Positions 18,391 through 30,459 of a stretch of DNA of 64,000 nt are shown here, piece by piece. Location of the stretch: NCBI GenBank assembly GCA_047495785.1, contig JBLDXI010000033.1, positions 1,798,001-1,862,000 of the forward strand, written 5' to 3'. Origin of the DNA: Lepidodermella squamata. Lineage: Eukaryota > Gastrotricha. The notes below the pieces were generated by a model. The model did no database searches, had not been told where the DNA came from, and worked only from the letters and a program-made list of their open reading frames with translations. Numbering within the stretch: the stretch's first letter is position 1; each line of letters begins with the position of its first letter. The translations under genes and the position numbers were made by a program.

Positions 18391-21300
18391 ATGGCTTCGG
18401 TCATGGAGGCCTCGGGCACAATTCAGGTCAGTCATTGGTTTTTATGTTTAAGATTTGAGTCTTATGCATTATTGACACTCAGGAGATCGATGATGAGGGA
18501 CCCGATGTTGTCGAGCCGGTCCGAGGAGCTGAAACTGCCGGCGGCGAGATAGAAGGTTTCAACGAAGATTTTTCGCAAATGCTGCGGTCTCATTTCAGAG
18601 AAAAGCTAAAAATGAAAAAAGCAACTGCAACGAATGGCCACGTTGTTACTTTTTCATTTGTGGTATCAGTCTCGACGCCGCTAAGTAATTCTTGCAAATT
18701 TTCAAATGAATTTTACTAGCAGACTGATTTAAGGCGCTGATCGTTTGGTTGAATTGGAAGCTAAAGCAGCAAAAAAGAAGGGCCAGGGCGGCATTCAAGG
18801 CCCGGTTGATCCGTCCGTAGCGATCGCTCACATGCATATGGAATACGCTATTCTTCCGGGTGAAAATCCACTGAAAACTGACATCATTTTCTACGCTACC
18901 GCTGCTCGCGTATTCCCTGATCGACACGAACCAAAAACTGTTCGAACTTGGTGGGCTGATGGCCAGCTGTGGTGCTCGTGGACCCATTCGCATTCCGTGT
19001 TAGTTACAGACGTTTTGCTGCGCCGAGTCGCAAATCACACAATCGAGCTGAAAATTTGGGACAGCCGAGACAAGTTGTCTCAGCGAGCAAGAATGGACAG
19101 GCCGCGCGGTTTTCGAGCCTCGGAATTGGAAGGAGCACCTCCCAGTGGCATGGGTCATAGTATGACCTCAATGTTAGGCATGGCTGGTGGTATCGTGGTC
19201 ACGCAGGCGAAACTTTACAGCAAAGAACAGTCTCGTCAAGTTTTGTTCATGCGACCATTCCCACAAACAATTCGCAAGCACGCAATTTCATCTCTTCAGA
19301 AGTCAGAAGGAACAGCTTCTCATGGCACTGGCAAAGTTAGCAGCCCGACCCCGACTGAATCAAAGAATTCTGACATTCAAGGAGCAAAAGTAGTCCCAGA
19401 ACCCGGTAATCAACTGCGTGATTACTCGCAACTGGCTAGGACTGCGAACGCTTCGGCTGATTTTGAAGAGATGGCTCGCAGAAAGCGGTTAAATGCCGCC
19501 TTCCGATACGGTCAAGCAGCACATAACGCATTTTTGCAGCAAGGAATGGGAGATAAGAGCGAGAACGCCGGCAGTGCCGTTGGCAGCAAACCGACTACAA
19601 ACAACGCAGCTAAACGCATCAGGCCATCGCCCAACTTGACCAATGGCGAAGCTGCTTCAAGAGCTGACGTGATCAACAATAACGACCCTAACGCTAAAGG
19701 AAACCCTGGAGAAATTCGCTCGTCTATGGCTTCAGTGACAACAATGACTGGAAATCTCAACTTGCCAACTTCGTCCTCTGTCATGCAATGTGTTAGACTT
19801 CGAGTTGCTGCTCTATATGATGGGCGGAAGTCGACAACTTGGCGAATCTTGCAACCTTCTGGGCTGGTCGCTGATTGCTTAGTTAGCCTTATTGTAGACC
19901 CATCTCTCCTATCTGAAAGTCAGACCATGAGACTGAGACCCGTGATGATTCGTATCGCTTCAGCTGGTCCTCTGCCGCCCAGTTCGATGCCGATAAACAA
20001 CGTCTATTGTAAATGCCTTATGCCGGATTTAACTCCAACTCCCATGGACGCAAATCAAGATGACGGAAAAACTACTCGAGCAATTGACGAGTTGCTTCAC
20101 AAGGACAAGATTGCACAGCAGCAACAGCAAGAAGCTGACTTGACGAGCGTGACTGAATGCATGCAATTAACTGCGAATAATTCGGTTTACTGGAATCACG
20201 CTATTGTTTTGCTGACAGGAGACATACCGGATGACGCTCTTCGGCAAAACTTGTTACAAAGATCTTTAGCCATTGAGTTACATGATCGGGAGCCATTTTC
20301 ACAGGCTCAATCGCAACAAAATTTAGCGGCAAGCTCTACTACGCTGAACAGCACCGCATCTGCGGCTAATGCTATGAAGCCAGCGATATTCGGCACTTTG
20401 CCTAATGACAATCAAATTGCTAGCACCGCTGTGTTACCGCCTCCTCCACCAGAACCTCCGAAGCCGCCATATGGCCTGGCGAAATTCTCTCTCTATGACT
20501 TGTTAGTTGCCCCGACTGGTAAAGGTGTCACCTTTGCTCAAGGCACAGGTATTGTTAGACCAATGCGACCTGCTTTGCCGAATAATTCGATGGAAAGTAA
20601 CGTCAAGAAGATTCCCTTACCTCGTTATCTCGAATACGGTACTGTAATCAAAGTTACAGCCAAAGTTCCCATACCGCTGTTCACTGAATATGTGCTGAAA
20701 GCTGTCGAAGAGCCGCTTATTACTCCGAAAGCTTCGAAGTCCGCCAATTCACCTTCCAAGGTAGTAACAGCTCCCAGCGCAACCCCAGAGCCTGTTCTGT
20801 TACCCTCGGAATGCGTTGCGACGCTCGTTATCATCATACCTAGTTCGATCGTTTCTATGGAACAAACCGGTGTTCGTATTAATTCAGTTCTAGCTGAGTT
20901 GATTAGATCGACTGCGATAAATGCGAACAGCGAAGCTTTAGCATTGACAGAACTCGTGACTTCAGAAGAAAGAGCCGCCGCTCTTAGCGCATATCAACTC
21001 GCGCCTGCTCAACAAATTGACAAATCGCTGAATTTAGTTACCGGTTTTCACATCACTGACGACGACGGGGTTGTGATTGTTGTCGAGGGATTCCAGGACA
21101 TCATCGCCCATCTGTGGGAGACCAGTTTAGGACATATTAAAGAATTCGAAGCGTCGAATAGGTTGCTGAACGACAGAATCAAGATGTTTTACAATTCATC
21201 CCTGACTTCGCCCGTTCGCCGGTACGGTGGTCTCGACTTATCGTATGCGATGGTAACGCTAGGCCGAGGTTTATCAAAAATTGTTGCAGAGCCTTTGCTC

Positions 21301-22464
21301 TACGTTCGAGACATGGCTCCGGGTCCATGCCGAGCAGCGGCTGTGAAGTTGGCTGAATTGAGAGCAAATATTTCCTCTCTGGCTGAGATATTTCGTCAAG
21401 AATTGCTACCGACAACTGTTGAACTTCGCTCTTTGTACGATGAATTCTCCGTGAAAGCACCTACGTTAACACCCGCACGATACAACACTCTGCCAAATAT
21501 TAACAGCGACGAATCTGCAGATAACCAAGCTGGCGGTGAATACCAGGCTAAAAACGAGGATAATACCCAAAAAGAACCTCGTGATTTCTTACGCGAAAAC
21601 GTTGAAGTTGTGTGGCATGTCAGTGAGAAAAACAGACTGCACCGCGAACAGACTGAAACAATCAGCGTAGCAGTTAACACGGGCCATGTTTACTCTAGCC
21701 ATTCGGTGAATGCTGTCGAAATCGCGAAGGCACATATTCGAGACCACATGCTGTTGAAAGACCGCCGTTACACTTTCTGCCAGTTCTATCATCACAGGAC
21801 AATGATTCCTAGAGCTGCATCGCCAGAAAAACTGATGATCTATCCTCATGCCAAAGGCTGGCAATATCCTGGTCACGTCGATGCTATTCAGGTAAGTCAT
21901 TTTAAGGTCACAATTTAAGGTTCAAGTTTTCTGTTATAGGCTAATATTCATCCTCAAATGCCTGACCCTGCTCGTCGAGATGAAATATCTCAACCATGGC
22001 GGGAGAACTGGTTGCATGAGAAGTATCTCAGGCCTCCGCTTGTCGAACGAGATCCCTTCCCTTGGGATAGACGAAAGACTGACTTAAATTTGTATGAGCT
22101 GCCCGAAAAAGAGCTGAAACCGATCAGCATTTTCAAAGCAGGCGATGCTACTGAGATTCCGCTGGATTGTTTGCCGCCTCGAGTTGAAAATCGTATGCAT
22201 GTTTACCGCAGAGGTATTCAATCGGAATTGGCTACCTTCAATCACAAACTTTCATTGCTTGATCGCGTTGCTGACGTACTCCACGACCCACCGGCAAAAA
22301 TATCACTGAGATTCCGGCCTGTTCAGGAGATACCGAAAATCAGCACGCTGGCGGCGGAAAATCCGGCGGGCAGAAACGAAAAATGCCAACCTTTCGCACC
22401 AGTTGCCTTCAACGATTGGCTGTTGAACAGAAACATAATTCCGTTAAAGTCTTCTGCGTTTTAG
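18391..22464 (+). CDS. CFAP92/KIAA1257-like protein (DUF4550 type)
   Basis: Predicted 1,306-residue protein. Exons 18391-18426, 18483-18684, 18734-21891 and 21940-22464; introns of 56, 49 and 48 bp. The third exon begins after a TTTAAG acceptor. The N-terminal region (HVVTFSFVVSV..., VELEAKAAKKKGQGG, then a beta-rich stretch YAILPGENPLKTDIIFYATAARVFPDR) resembles the DUF4550 segment of cilia-and-flagella-associated protein 92. The C-terminal part has YTFCQFYHHRTMIP and RENWLHEKYLRPPLVERD. The middle is long, with Pro-rich and Gln-rich linkers. Family assignment rests on memory of these blocks and is moderate; the gene model is strong because frame is kept across all joins. Probably axonemal or sperm-related. 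It shares its transcription unit with C1GALT1 if the operon reading is right. Confidence 0.65.
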
Positions 22465-23551
22465 ATTTTCTATTTTATATTAAACGCCTTCTTTCGTTCC
22501 GTTTCCTAATTCATGGAGATTACTTTAATTTCATTCAAATTTAACATTCAATATTTCCCTTTTCAGAAAAGATTTATCATGAGCAAATAAAAGAAAAAAT
22601 GTGCCACTTGGCTAGCCTTTCTTCAACTCTTTTAAATTTTCTAATTATCGAGGACACGTTGCTCAAATCGGCCAATGGCTTACAGTAATGCGGAATGCTG
22701 TTAAGTACAGGACAAATTTCAAGTATCGAAGAGCGTTTTCTTGCTCAATTTTACGGTAACTCTGCCTTGCCCTTGTTCTGCTGTCTGTTGTACAGTAGGA
22801 ATCTCGCCGCATAAAGCACTCTCAGACGTCGCCAAAGCGAGTAGCGTCTCACATGGTAAAACGTGATTCTGTAGTCAGTTCTAGGAAGGACTTTTACCAT
22901 CTGCCATTCCCATCTGCAAGGACTTTCCGTCCGTTTCCATTCAAATGTATGCTATGAGGTGCCGCTAGTCTCAGGATAAGTTGACCGTAAAACCATAAAG
23001 ATTATCACGAATGATGTGGATGACGGTGAACTGGGCTTCTTTAGTTCCGAATTCAAACTGCCAAAGCTATAATCGTGTCTCGATTTACCTCTGCGCATCA
23101 GCTGATTTGCGCTGCTCCACGTTTTTTCAAAATTTAGCGCTTGTTAGCTTTTACATATAATTAATTTTATTCGTATCAAATTGCTTTATTTTGAAGATTT
23201 AATTTTATACATAAATATTGAAAATGAAATTTGAAATCAGCATGTGTGCCGGTCGTCGGGCTAATCTTTCAGAGGCGAATGATCTTGCCTCAGCAAGCTC
23301 GATCCGCCGCTTAGGGTTCGTGTGACATCAGGATCTGACCTGTGCACCCACGCGGCCGTTTTTGGTTTTGATTAGAGGAGAAAGGGAGACGCCTCTAACG
23401 CTGCATTTTAGGTGCTTATGGAAGCACTGAATCGTCGGAACTTGGCATTTGCCTGGGATCACTGAACGGATTTTGAATACTTATCTTTTTCTTTTGAAAA
23501 TGTTTCTCTGACTAATGATTATTGATGCGTCTTGTTTAGGCATCTTAAAGG
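22465..23551. other. Intergenic region upstream of RPL26
   Basis: About 1.1 kb without an ORF. A GC-richer block at about 23240-23400 contains several short self-complementary stretches and could be a structured RNA or the first untranslated exon of RPL26, but it matched no RNA family that I know (U3, U4, U5, SRP and RNase P were considered). TGTTTAG at 23539 is a splice acceptor 13 bases before the RPL26 ATG. Confidence 0.45.
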
Positions 23552-23989
23552 ATGAAGCTTAACAAGCTGGTGTCATCTTGTGCTCGCAAGCAGCGCAAGC
23601 GTCACTACAATGCGCCTTCGCACATTCGTCGGAAGATCATGAGCTCGCCGCTCTCGAAGGACCTGCGCCAGAAATACGGCGTTCGCAGCCTGCCTGTTCG
23701 CAAAGACGACGAAGTGCAGGTTGTCCGCGGTCACCACAAGGGCAACCACGTCGGCAAGGTCGTTCAGGTCTACCGCAAGAAGTACGTTCTGCACATTGAG
23801 CGCATCCAGAAGGAGAAGGCGAACGGCGCGACCGTGTTTGTTGGCATTCACCCTTCAAACGTTGTTATCATGAAGCTCAAGTTGGACAACAGCCGTCGTC
23901 GCATGCTTGATCACCGCGCTCGCTCCAAGGCCGGCAAGGAGGGAGGCTTGAAGGGCAAGCACACCGAAGCCTCTGTTGCCTCGGCGTAG
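23552..23989 (+). CDS. RPL26: 60S ribosomal protein L26 (uL24)
   Basis: Intact 145-residue ribosomal protein uL24, which binds 25S/28S rRNA near the exit tunnel. Diagnostic stretches are [35 protein letters not shown] (KOW motif), [17 protein letters not shown] and [13 protein letters not shown]. Length and collinearity are normal. Codon use is more GC-rich than neighbours, as expected for a highly expressed gene. A TGTTTAG acceptor lies 13 bases upstream of the ATG. AATAAA follows at 24050, and the SPS2 gene starts 131 bp after the stop. Confidence 0.98.
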   Translation: MKLNKLVSSCARKQRKRHYNAPSHIRRKIMSSPLSKDLRQKYGVRSLPVRKDDEVQVVRGHHKGNHVGKVVQVYRKKYVLHIERIQKEKANGATVFVGIHPSNVVIMKLKLDNSRRRMLDHRARSKAGKEGGLKGKHTEASVASA

Positions 23990-24120
23990 AAAAACACCTT
24001 ACAATTTTTCTTTAATATGCAGAGAAGGGAAGGAAATGACAGCTCCGACAATAAAGATGGAACTGCTGAAGCTATTTAAACCTGTTGGTCTTTTGTTAAT
24101 TTAGAAAAGCTATTATCATA

Positions 24121-26458
24121 ATGTCAGCGCAAAGTGGTCGAAAGGTGCAGGTGGTGCCTTTCCGGCCTGAAAAACACGGCTTGCCTGCCGACTTCATCCT
24201 GACAGACTTCTCTGATCTGAAAGGATGAGGGTGCAAGGTTAATCAGGAATCGCTTCATCGTATATTATCTACATTTGGACAGCAGAGCGCTATATCTTCT
24301 AACCATCCCACTATAGGTGTGTTAGCTTTCGACGTGGGTTGCTCTTAAATTCATCGCCGATTTTTTATTATAGGAATAGGACTTGATACTTGTGTAATCC
24401 CGTTAAAACATGGTCAACTTAGTTTGATTCAAACGACTGACTTTTTCTACCCTCTTATCGACGATCCTTACATCATGGGTCGCATTGCTTGCTGCAATGT
24501 GCTATCAGATCTATACGCCATGGGCGTTGTCAACACGGATACTCTGCAGTTACTACTCAGTCTAAGCTTGCAAATGGAAGAATCTATGCGGCAGAAGGTT
24601 TCTAAAATGATCACTGCCGGATTTCGAGATTGCGCAGCTGAAGCTGGGGTTGAAGTGACGTCTTGCGAAATCGTCCTCAATCCGTGGGTCGTTCTTGGCG
24701 GAATGGCCTCGTCGGTTTGCGCGAATGATGAATTCTTGATGCCGAACGCCGCTGAACCTGGCGATGTCCTGGTGCTTACTAAGCCGCTAGGAACCCAAGT
24801 TGCCGTTAACGTTTACCAGTGGATGAATTCGAAGCCGGAATCGCGAGGTGCGAAACGCTGGGCTGACTTGTCTGCGTCGGTTATCAGCAGGAAAGACGCG
24901 CGGCGGGCGTACTTCACGGCGATGAGTTCGATGGCGATGCTGAATCGAACTGCGGCGCGGCTGATGCACAAGTACGGCGCTCATGCCGCCACTGACGTCA
25001 CCGGCTTCGGTAAGAAATGACTTCTGTTGATTATTTACAAATTGGGTATCTGTCGGCAATTTATTTCGCAAATTTCTCCAACTATGGGTGTAAAATTCTT
25101 CATTACTCCACCTGCTGACCGAGATTTGTAATCCGTAACGGTTTAAGGAATCTTTGCTAAATTTTTCCTGGGCATATAATAATTGTCCTCAGTTTTAATC
25201 AAGACAAAATCAGGAAATGCTATTTATTCCAGGTCGTCAACTTTGTCTGCAACTCAACTTTGAGATTAAATGAAGGTTGAGAGGACAGGTGACAATTAAC
25301 CTTGCCTTTGACTAGTCCTCCTTGCAATTTGTCACTTATGCAGTGCAATTATGGGTGTCTTTTCGTTCGTAATGGATCCATTTTCTGAAATTAGGTTACG
25401 CGAAGTGACAGATTTTCGAGCATTCAAGGTTTTCTAAGTCGAATCGCCCTTCAGCTCTATTCTGAATCAGAAAAAGTGTTGATTGATTTAAAATGAAAAA
25501 AAAAACTGGGTGAAGGTCGCAAATTCTCGGGGGCTGAATCTATTAAAACATGCCATATCTACACCAGTTTTTGTCTAGATTGAGCTGTTCAATATATTTC
25601 AACAAGCGGAAATTCTTGCTGTTTATTTTTTGACCTGAAAAACGTATCGGTCTGGGCTTGAAAATTGTTATAAGAGCTACACTGCTCAAGAAGGTCAGAT
25701 CTTCCTCCCGTAAATTGCATGTCAATTGCGATAATTTACCATGAAATTTGCACTTATTCTTGAAGTATACTAGATCTGAAAGCAACTGGTAAATTTTGAT
25801 TCAATTTTACCACAACATCTTTGTAAAATGGTCATTTCGATTAGCAGCGGAACCGGACTATTTTGCGCAATGTAAGACATACACTACAGAATTAATTAGG
25901 CAAGATAATGACTACGTGTCTGCCCATTTTCATACTAGAAAACCTGGAAATTGAATTGACCAGTTGTTCTGATTATTATTCCGTACAATTTGAAAAAAGT
26001 AGGCGGGGATGAATTTTCAATAAAATCGGACAAATGGCACGACGTCCACGGTCGCTGTGAAACTACTGATTGCTAATTGATTGTCTTCATTTTTAGGAAT
26101 TCTCGGTCACGCGACTAACCTGGCGCAGGCGCAGCGCTACGACGTGTCGTTCCTGCTGTGCAACCTGCCGATAATCGCGGGCATGGCCGCCGTCGTTCGC
26201 TCGCTGCAGCCGCCCGTCTTCAAGCTGCTCGAGGGCCGGTCGGCGGAGACGAGCGGCGGCCTGCTCATCGCGCTGCCGAGACAGGCCGCGCCGCAGTACT
26301 GCATGGAGCTCGAGAAGCTGACCGGCTGGCCCGCGTGGCTGGTCGGCGTCGTCGAGGCAGCGCAGTCGCCGGACAGCCGCGGCACGGCCCGCATCGAAAA
26401 CGCCCGCGTCATCGACTTCGCCCTCGACATCGAAGAGGTCGTTGAGGGCAGCGCGTAA
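24121..26458 (+). CDS. SEPHS2: Selenophosphate synthetase 2, selenocysteine-containing
   Basis: Makes selenophosphate from selenide and ATP, the selenium donor for selenocysteine. Exons 24121-24316, 24374-25009 and 26097-26458 (introns 57 and 1,087 bp) give 397 residues if the in-frame TGA at 24226-24228 is read as selenocysteine. The context is LKG-U-GCKV, exactly where SPS2 carries its catalytic Sec and other homologues Cys or Thr. Further family blocks: [60 protein letters not shown] and [19 protein letters not shown], which is restored by splicing. The last exon is notably GC-rich. The gene follows RPL26 by 131 bp with a TTTAG acceptor 16 bases before the ATG. A candidate SECIS is at 26590-26660. 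Confidence 0.95.
24226..24228 (+). other. In-frame UGA read as selenocysteine (codon 36)
   Basis: TGA sits inside LKG-x-GCKV of an otherwise open and conserved frame, at the active-site position of SPS2. Ending here would leave only 35 residues. All downstream family blocks continue in the same frame after splicing. Read-through needs a 3' UTR SECIS, and one is proposed at 26590-26660. Confidence 0.92.
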
Positions 26459-26589
26459 AATACCTGTGATGATAGTATCAAGTCGCCCTATATCTATTTA
26501 TAAAAGCTCTGCTGTTCAAAACGAATCATACGTGTGTAGATGGTATTACATCGATTTTATATATGCTCAAATGAAGGAGCGCAGGGCCG

Positions 26590-26660
26590 GCTGAATAAAT
26601 GACGGCTCGGGCGGAACCAGGCTTCACCCGGCCTGTCGCCCGGACCCGACGCCCCCGCAG
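26590..26660 (+). promoter_or_regulatory. Candidate SECIS element (form 2) in SPS2 3' UTR
   Basis: 132 bases after the stop: ATGA at 26599-26602, then a 12-base helix strand, then the unpaired AA at 26615-26616, a small apical stem (CAGGC/GCCTG) with a loop, and the returning helix strand ending at GA (26648-26649). Of the 12 helix positions I pair 10, two of them G-U. This matches the SECIS plan of a UGA/GA quartet, a helix of about 12 bp and apical AA. The extra apical stem makes it form 2. Confidence 0.7.
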
Positions 26661-28478
26661 CAGGCTGTTGCGCCCTCGCCACGTGTTTTATGTGTGATCA
26701 TCGATTATTTTATTCGCTGACTTGCCGAGTTGTGATCGACGTGATAATAATTGAATAAAAAATGTCGTGCTTTCATATGTGTATGTGTCTGCGTTGTTCC
26801 AGCCAACCAGGGGAGCTAGCGGGTCAGGCAGACTGGGAATGCCCGCATTTAACCATTCATTCATTCCTTAATGGACACCTCGATTTTGAACAATCTCATG
26901 ATGAAAAAAATTGAATTTCACCGAGCGAATTGTACAAAATGTTTCCCGCCGGTGACACTTATGCCCTGATTCGAGCGCTACGTAATAGACTAATGTTCAT
27001 GGGCTGTCGCTCAGTCCGTTATCGAATGGCGGTGCATTCTCGTCTCGTCTGAAAGGCGAGCGGTGACACTTCGGTACCTGCCATCAACCGTAATAGAAGT
27101 TGATGATAGCACAAAAGTTGGCCTGTTTTAATCGGAAACCTAATTGGCAGGTATAATTTTCCTCATTGACTGACGCAATGGTGAAATTACTGAAATCAAT
27201 CGCGAGACAAGGCGGATCCGGTTTTCTATCAACTGATGAGACACAAGCATTGAAATTCCATCAGAATGCTAATCGCATTTTCCAAATCTGCACTCGGCTT
27301 AAAAATATTCCTCGCAGTTCACGAAACTGGCTACTTCGAGCCAACCTAAATTAATTTCTTCTCCCAAAACTCACCTGCTGAAACATTTTTCCAAGTAGCT
27401 TACACGTATCAATAGCAAAGGCTTTCAGATTTTTGGATGAACTTTCTACTGTCGTACCTATAAGGTAAGATATTACGATCAGCAGGGCGATGCGAACAGA
27501 GTTCCTTAGATAATAAAAGAATTTTGAGCACCACCTCACCGTGCTGTTTCTATCTCTTATCTATCACTGGGATGGGTGTGCGCTCTTCCGTGAACTACCG
27601 GTACTCATCCTTTCCAACATCACGTTTGATAAACCGGGATATGATAGCGTCTTAAATACTCAAGTTTAGCTCTTCTGCGCGATGCACGTGTTTTAGACAG
27701 GAAAATGAATGAACGTCTCTACAGTTGGCAACAATATTCTTCCTGCTTTTGGCAGTATAATTAGATTACCCATTGCCAAGTCATTTCGGAAATCACTCGA
27801 AACCTATCATTCCCTTTCCAACGTCAATCATATAATTATTAATTTTATTCGTTCTCTCTTGTCTTAACCTTAATTTAACCCCGTTCTAGTTTGGAACACC
27901 ATAGGATATGTTATTACCGGATAAGAGGTAGTAGCTTATCCTATATTATACAAAACAGGAGACTCGGTTCCCCATCTCAGTATTAGTATTCCGAAATCTA
28001 GCGATGGACTCAGCGGTACAGAGATGACAGGACGGCGCCTTTTTGTCAGCGGGGTGACCACGTTGTCAATGCATCAGTTTCTAACGCGTCACATCGCATA
28101 ATCATATCGGTCGCCTGCGCATCATCTATCACCGCAATTAATCTTTCCGTTCTCTCGGACAGCCTTCTAGTTTTAATCCCATATGAATCATTTCGCTGCT
28201 TAAATATTTAGCACCAGTGCTTTGGCTATCAAATGGGCAATCAGCCCTTGATTGTGGGCAGTTCAATCGTTCTACTTTTCAGATCGCTCGTACGAACTTT
28301 GAACCCACTGGTCAAATTCATTCCTAAAAAAATTGCGATGTTAGTTACGCTCGGCCATTAATTTCTGTAAATTAGCTCTGCATATGCGTGATTAGCTTCC
28401 CAACATTTTTCATTGAATCATGACATAACTGATTAACTGATTGATTTCAAATAACTTTTAGCCAATGGCTTGCTAGAA
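26661..28478. other. Intergenic region after SPS2
   Basis: About 1.8 kb. An AATAAA at about 26754 may end the SPS2 mRNA. The remaining ORFs (for example 27166-27354) are short, without family resemblance or codon bias. The end reads ACTTTTAG at 28451-28461, an acceptor just upstream of the next gene. Confidence 0.45.
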
Positions 28479-29338
28479 ATGCCAGCCATCTCGAAATCGA
28501 CCTTATTAATTTTACTGCACATGACACTGCAGCTCGCCGCAAAATCGACGGGCCAGATGATGTTACAAGCACTGTCATCGACCGCACATCACGGCTTCCA
28601 TAAAAACGCTAACAAGCACCTGCTACTGCCCAATGCTCGTCGACAGGCGAGACGTGACATCGGCTTCGATTCGCACGATGCCGATGAAGACGCCGATGCG
28701 GAACTGGCGACTGACCCGGAGCCTGTGGACCACGCAACCAACGTCCAACAACGCTCGGGGTCAACGTTACAACGGCGGGCTTCGCACGCGATGAACGGCG
28801 CTCACTTCAGCGATCGAATGAAGCTGCAACTCGAACGAGCGTGTCGAGCCGCCTTCGACAAGGCCATCGCTGAAAGTGAGCTTCATTTATAACTTGGGAA
28901 AACTATTCTGAAGGCATTTACCAGTAACTTGTACCTCCAGTGTGGCTGCGCCATAAGAGGTTCGAATGATTACTACATCCCTACAAGTTGATGGTAAATG
29001 CCTAGTAAGTAGCGCCCTTGGATTGTACTCTTCAAGGATCGTAATTTCCATTACAAACGGGCTTTGCTTGAAACCTTCACGAAAAACTTTGATCCTTTCA
29101 TCAACGCTTTCCTCATTCGAATATCCTTTAGTTCCACAGCTTGAATAGCTGTCTAAGGAATCATATTCTCAATTGTCCTATAACAGCTTTCCGATTGTTT
29201 TTTTCAGATCCAAACGCTGTGATGCATAGGTTGAAAGTTCTAAATGCCAAGTATCTCAGTCAAGTTGCTCAACAACGCTGCCGGAGCATGTTCTCAGGGC
29301 AGACGCGGCACCACATCGGGGCGAGAGCGCAGCGATGA
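28479..29338 (+). CDS. Predicted secreted peptide/protein precursor
   Basis: Exons 28479-28875 and 29208-29338 give 175 residues; the junction is phase 1 with good GT/AG. Starts with a signal-peptide-like stretch (ISKSTLLILLHMTLQLAAKS). A His/Asn-rich segment, basic RRQARRD, an acidic Asp/Glu-rich stretch (DADEDADAELATDPEP) and QRSGSTLQRRASH follow. The C-terminal about 60 residues are helix-prone, with only two cysteines (ERACRAAF and QQRCRSMF) 38-40 residues apart that could form one disulfide. Signal, dibasic sites, acidic spacer and a conserved-looking C-terminal domain resemble a prohormone. I recognise no family. A 5' untranslated exon is likely, as an acceptor (CTTTTAG) lies just upstream. 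Confidence 0.6.
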
Positions 29339-30459
29339 CACCATCCGTTTTCCGTGAAAAATAAATATCCCGAAATTGAAACCACGGCCAATCACCTCAA
29401 TCGATAATTGGCCAATAATCAGTATTAATTTATATTTTGCCACCGCATTTTACAATAAATTCAAACGATAACAACAAGAATGCGTCATCTTGAACTGGAA
29501 CATTCTTATATCGGGGCTAATAAACTCGAATTAAAATTGTCGTCGCGATTCGTCATCATTTCTTCAAAAACCGTCTCCCGTCAAAAAACGACAACAGAGC
29601 TTAGGAAAACAACGTGCTATTTAATTTAAGGATTTGTCTTACAGTTCATAATTCATTTAGCCAAATACTTGAAAGATCAGACGTCGCATTCACTCAAAAG
29701 ATATACTTCCGAGGTAGCATGTCGCGCCTTGACGAACGAGACGCCTTGTCCAGGGTTTATGCCAAGTTCCAGTTTACTCAAGACGGTTTCTTTCGCTCCT
29801 AACACTGCTTTTAGACAATCACTCAGAAAGTCATTAATATCATTTATTTTGTTTTGATCTCAGTGCCTCATCAATTTCATTATATCGTTTTACCTGAGTG
29901 AATTAGAATAAAACCGCAAGTATAATTTAAGTTATTGTCTGTAGCTATTTTGGAATGCTTGTTATGACATGTTTTTCGCTTCAAAAGCAGGAGAATTTGA
30001 TTGAGTAATCACATTTGATCTCGATTTGAAGAAATTATAGGAGTATTGTTCAAAACAGCCAACGAGCGTCACAGCGAATTCAATTACACATTGGACGCAG
30101 TAATAAACAAAAAAACATCATTACTAATTAGCTTCCAACCCTTGCAAGCATGACCGAGATTTCCGGCTAAAATGTGGGTATTTGATCGTATCATTGTAGT
30201 TCAAATACCACATCAAACCGAAGGGTAAATGCGAGGGACGCCCATCCCGTTCGTTACACGTGTCGATTTCCATCAGCTTTAATTATGGAGCTAAGCAGTC
30301 ATTAAATTACGCGGAATCAACTGGCCCCCGAGTTATAACTAACCTTGAAATTCGATGTGACGCTCGCAGGTGAAACAGCAAACAACGACGTGTAGAAAAA
30401 ACATAAAACAACTACTGAGTATAAGTACAGTATGCTAAAATGAGCTTGAGAAAAGAGTT
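29339..30459. other. Intergenic region
   Basis: About 1.1 kb, AT-rich, between the secreted precursor and the last exon of BTBD19. Short ORFs at 29614-29857 overlap one another in different frames and look random. Nothing supportable seen. Confidence 0.4.

Noticed and set aside
25010-26096. Possible gene in the long SPS2 intron (for example ORF 25543-25785 minus)
   Set aside because: Short, AT-rich, no domain; the flanking exons join perfectly in frame across it.
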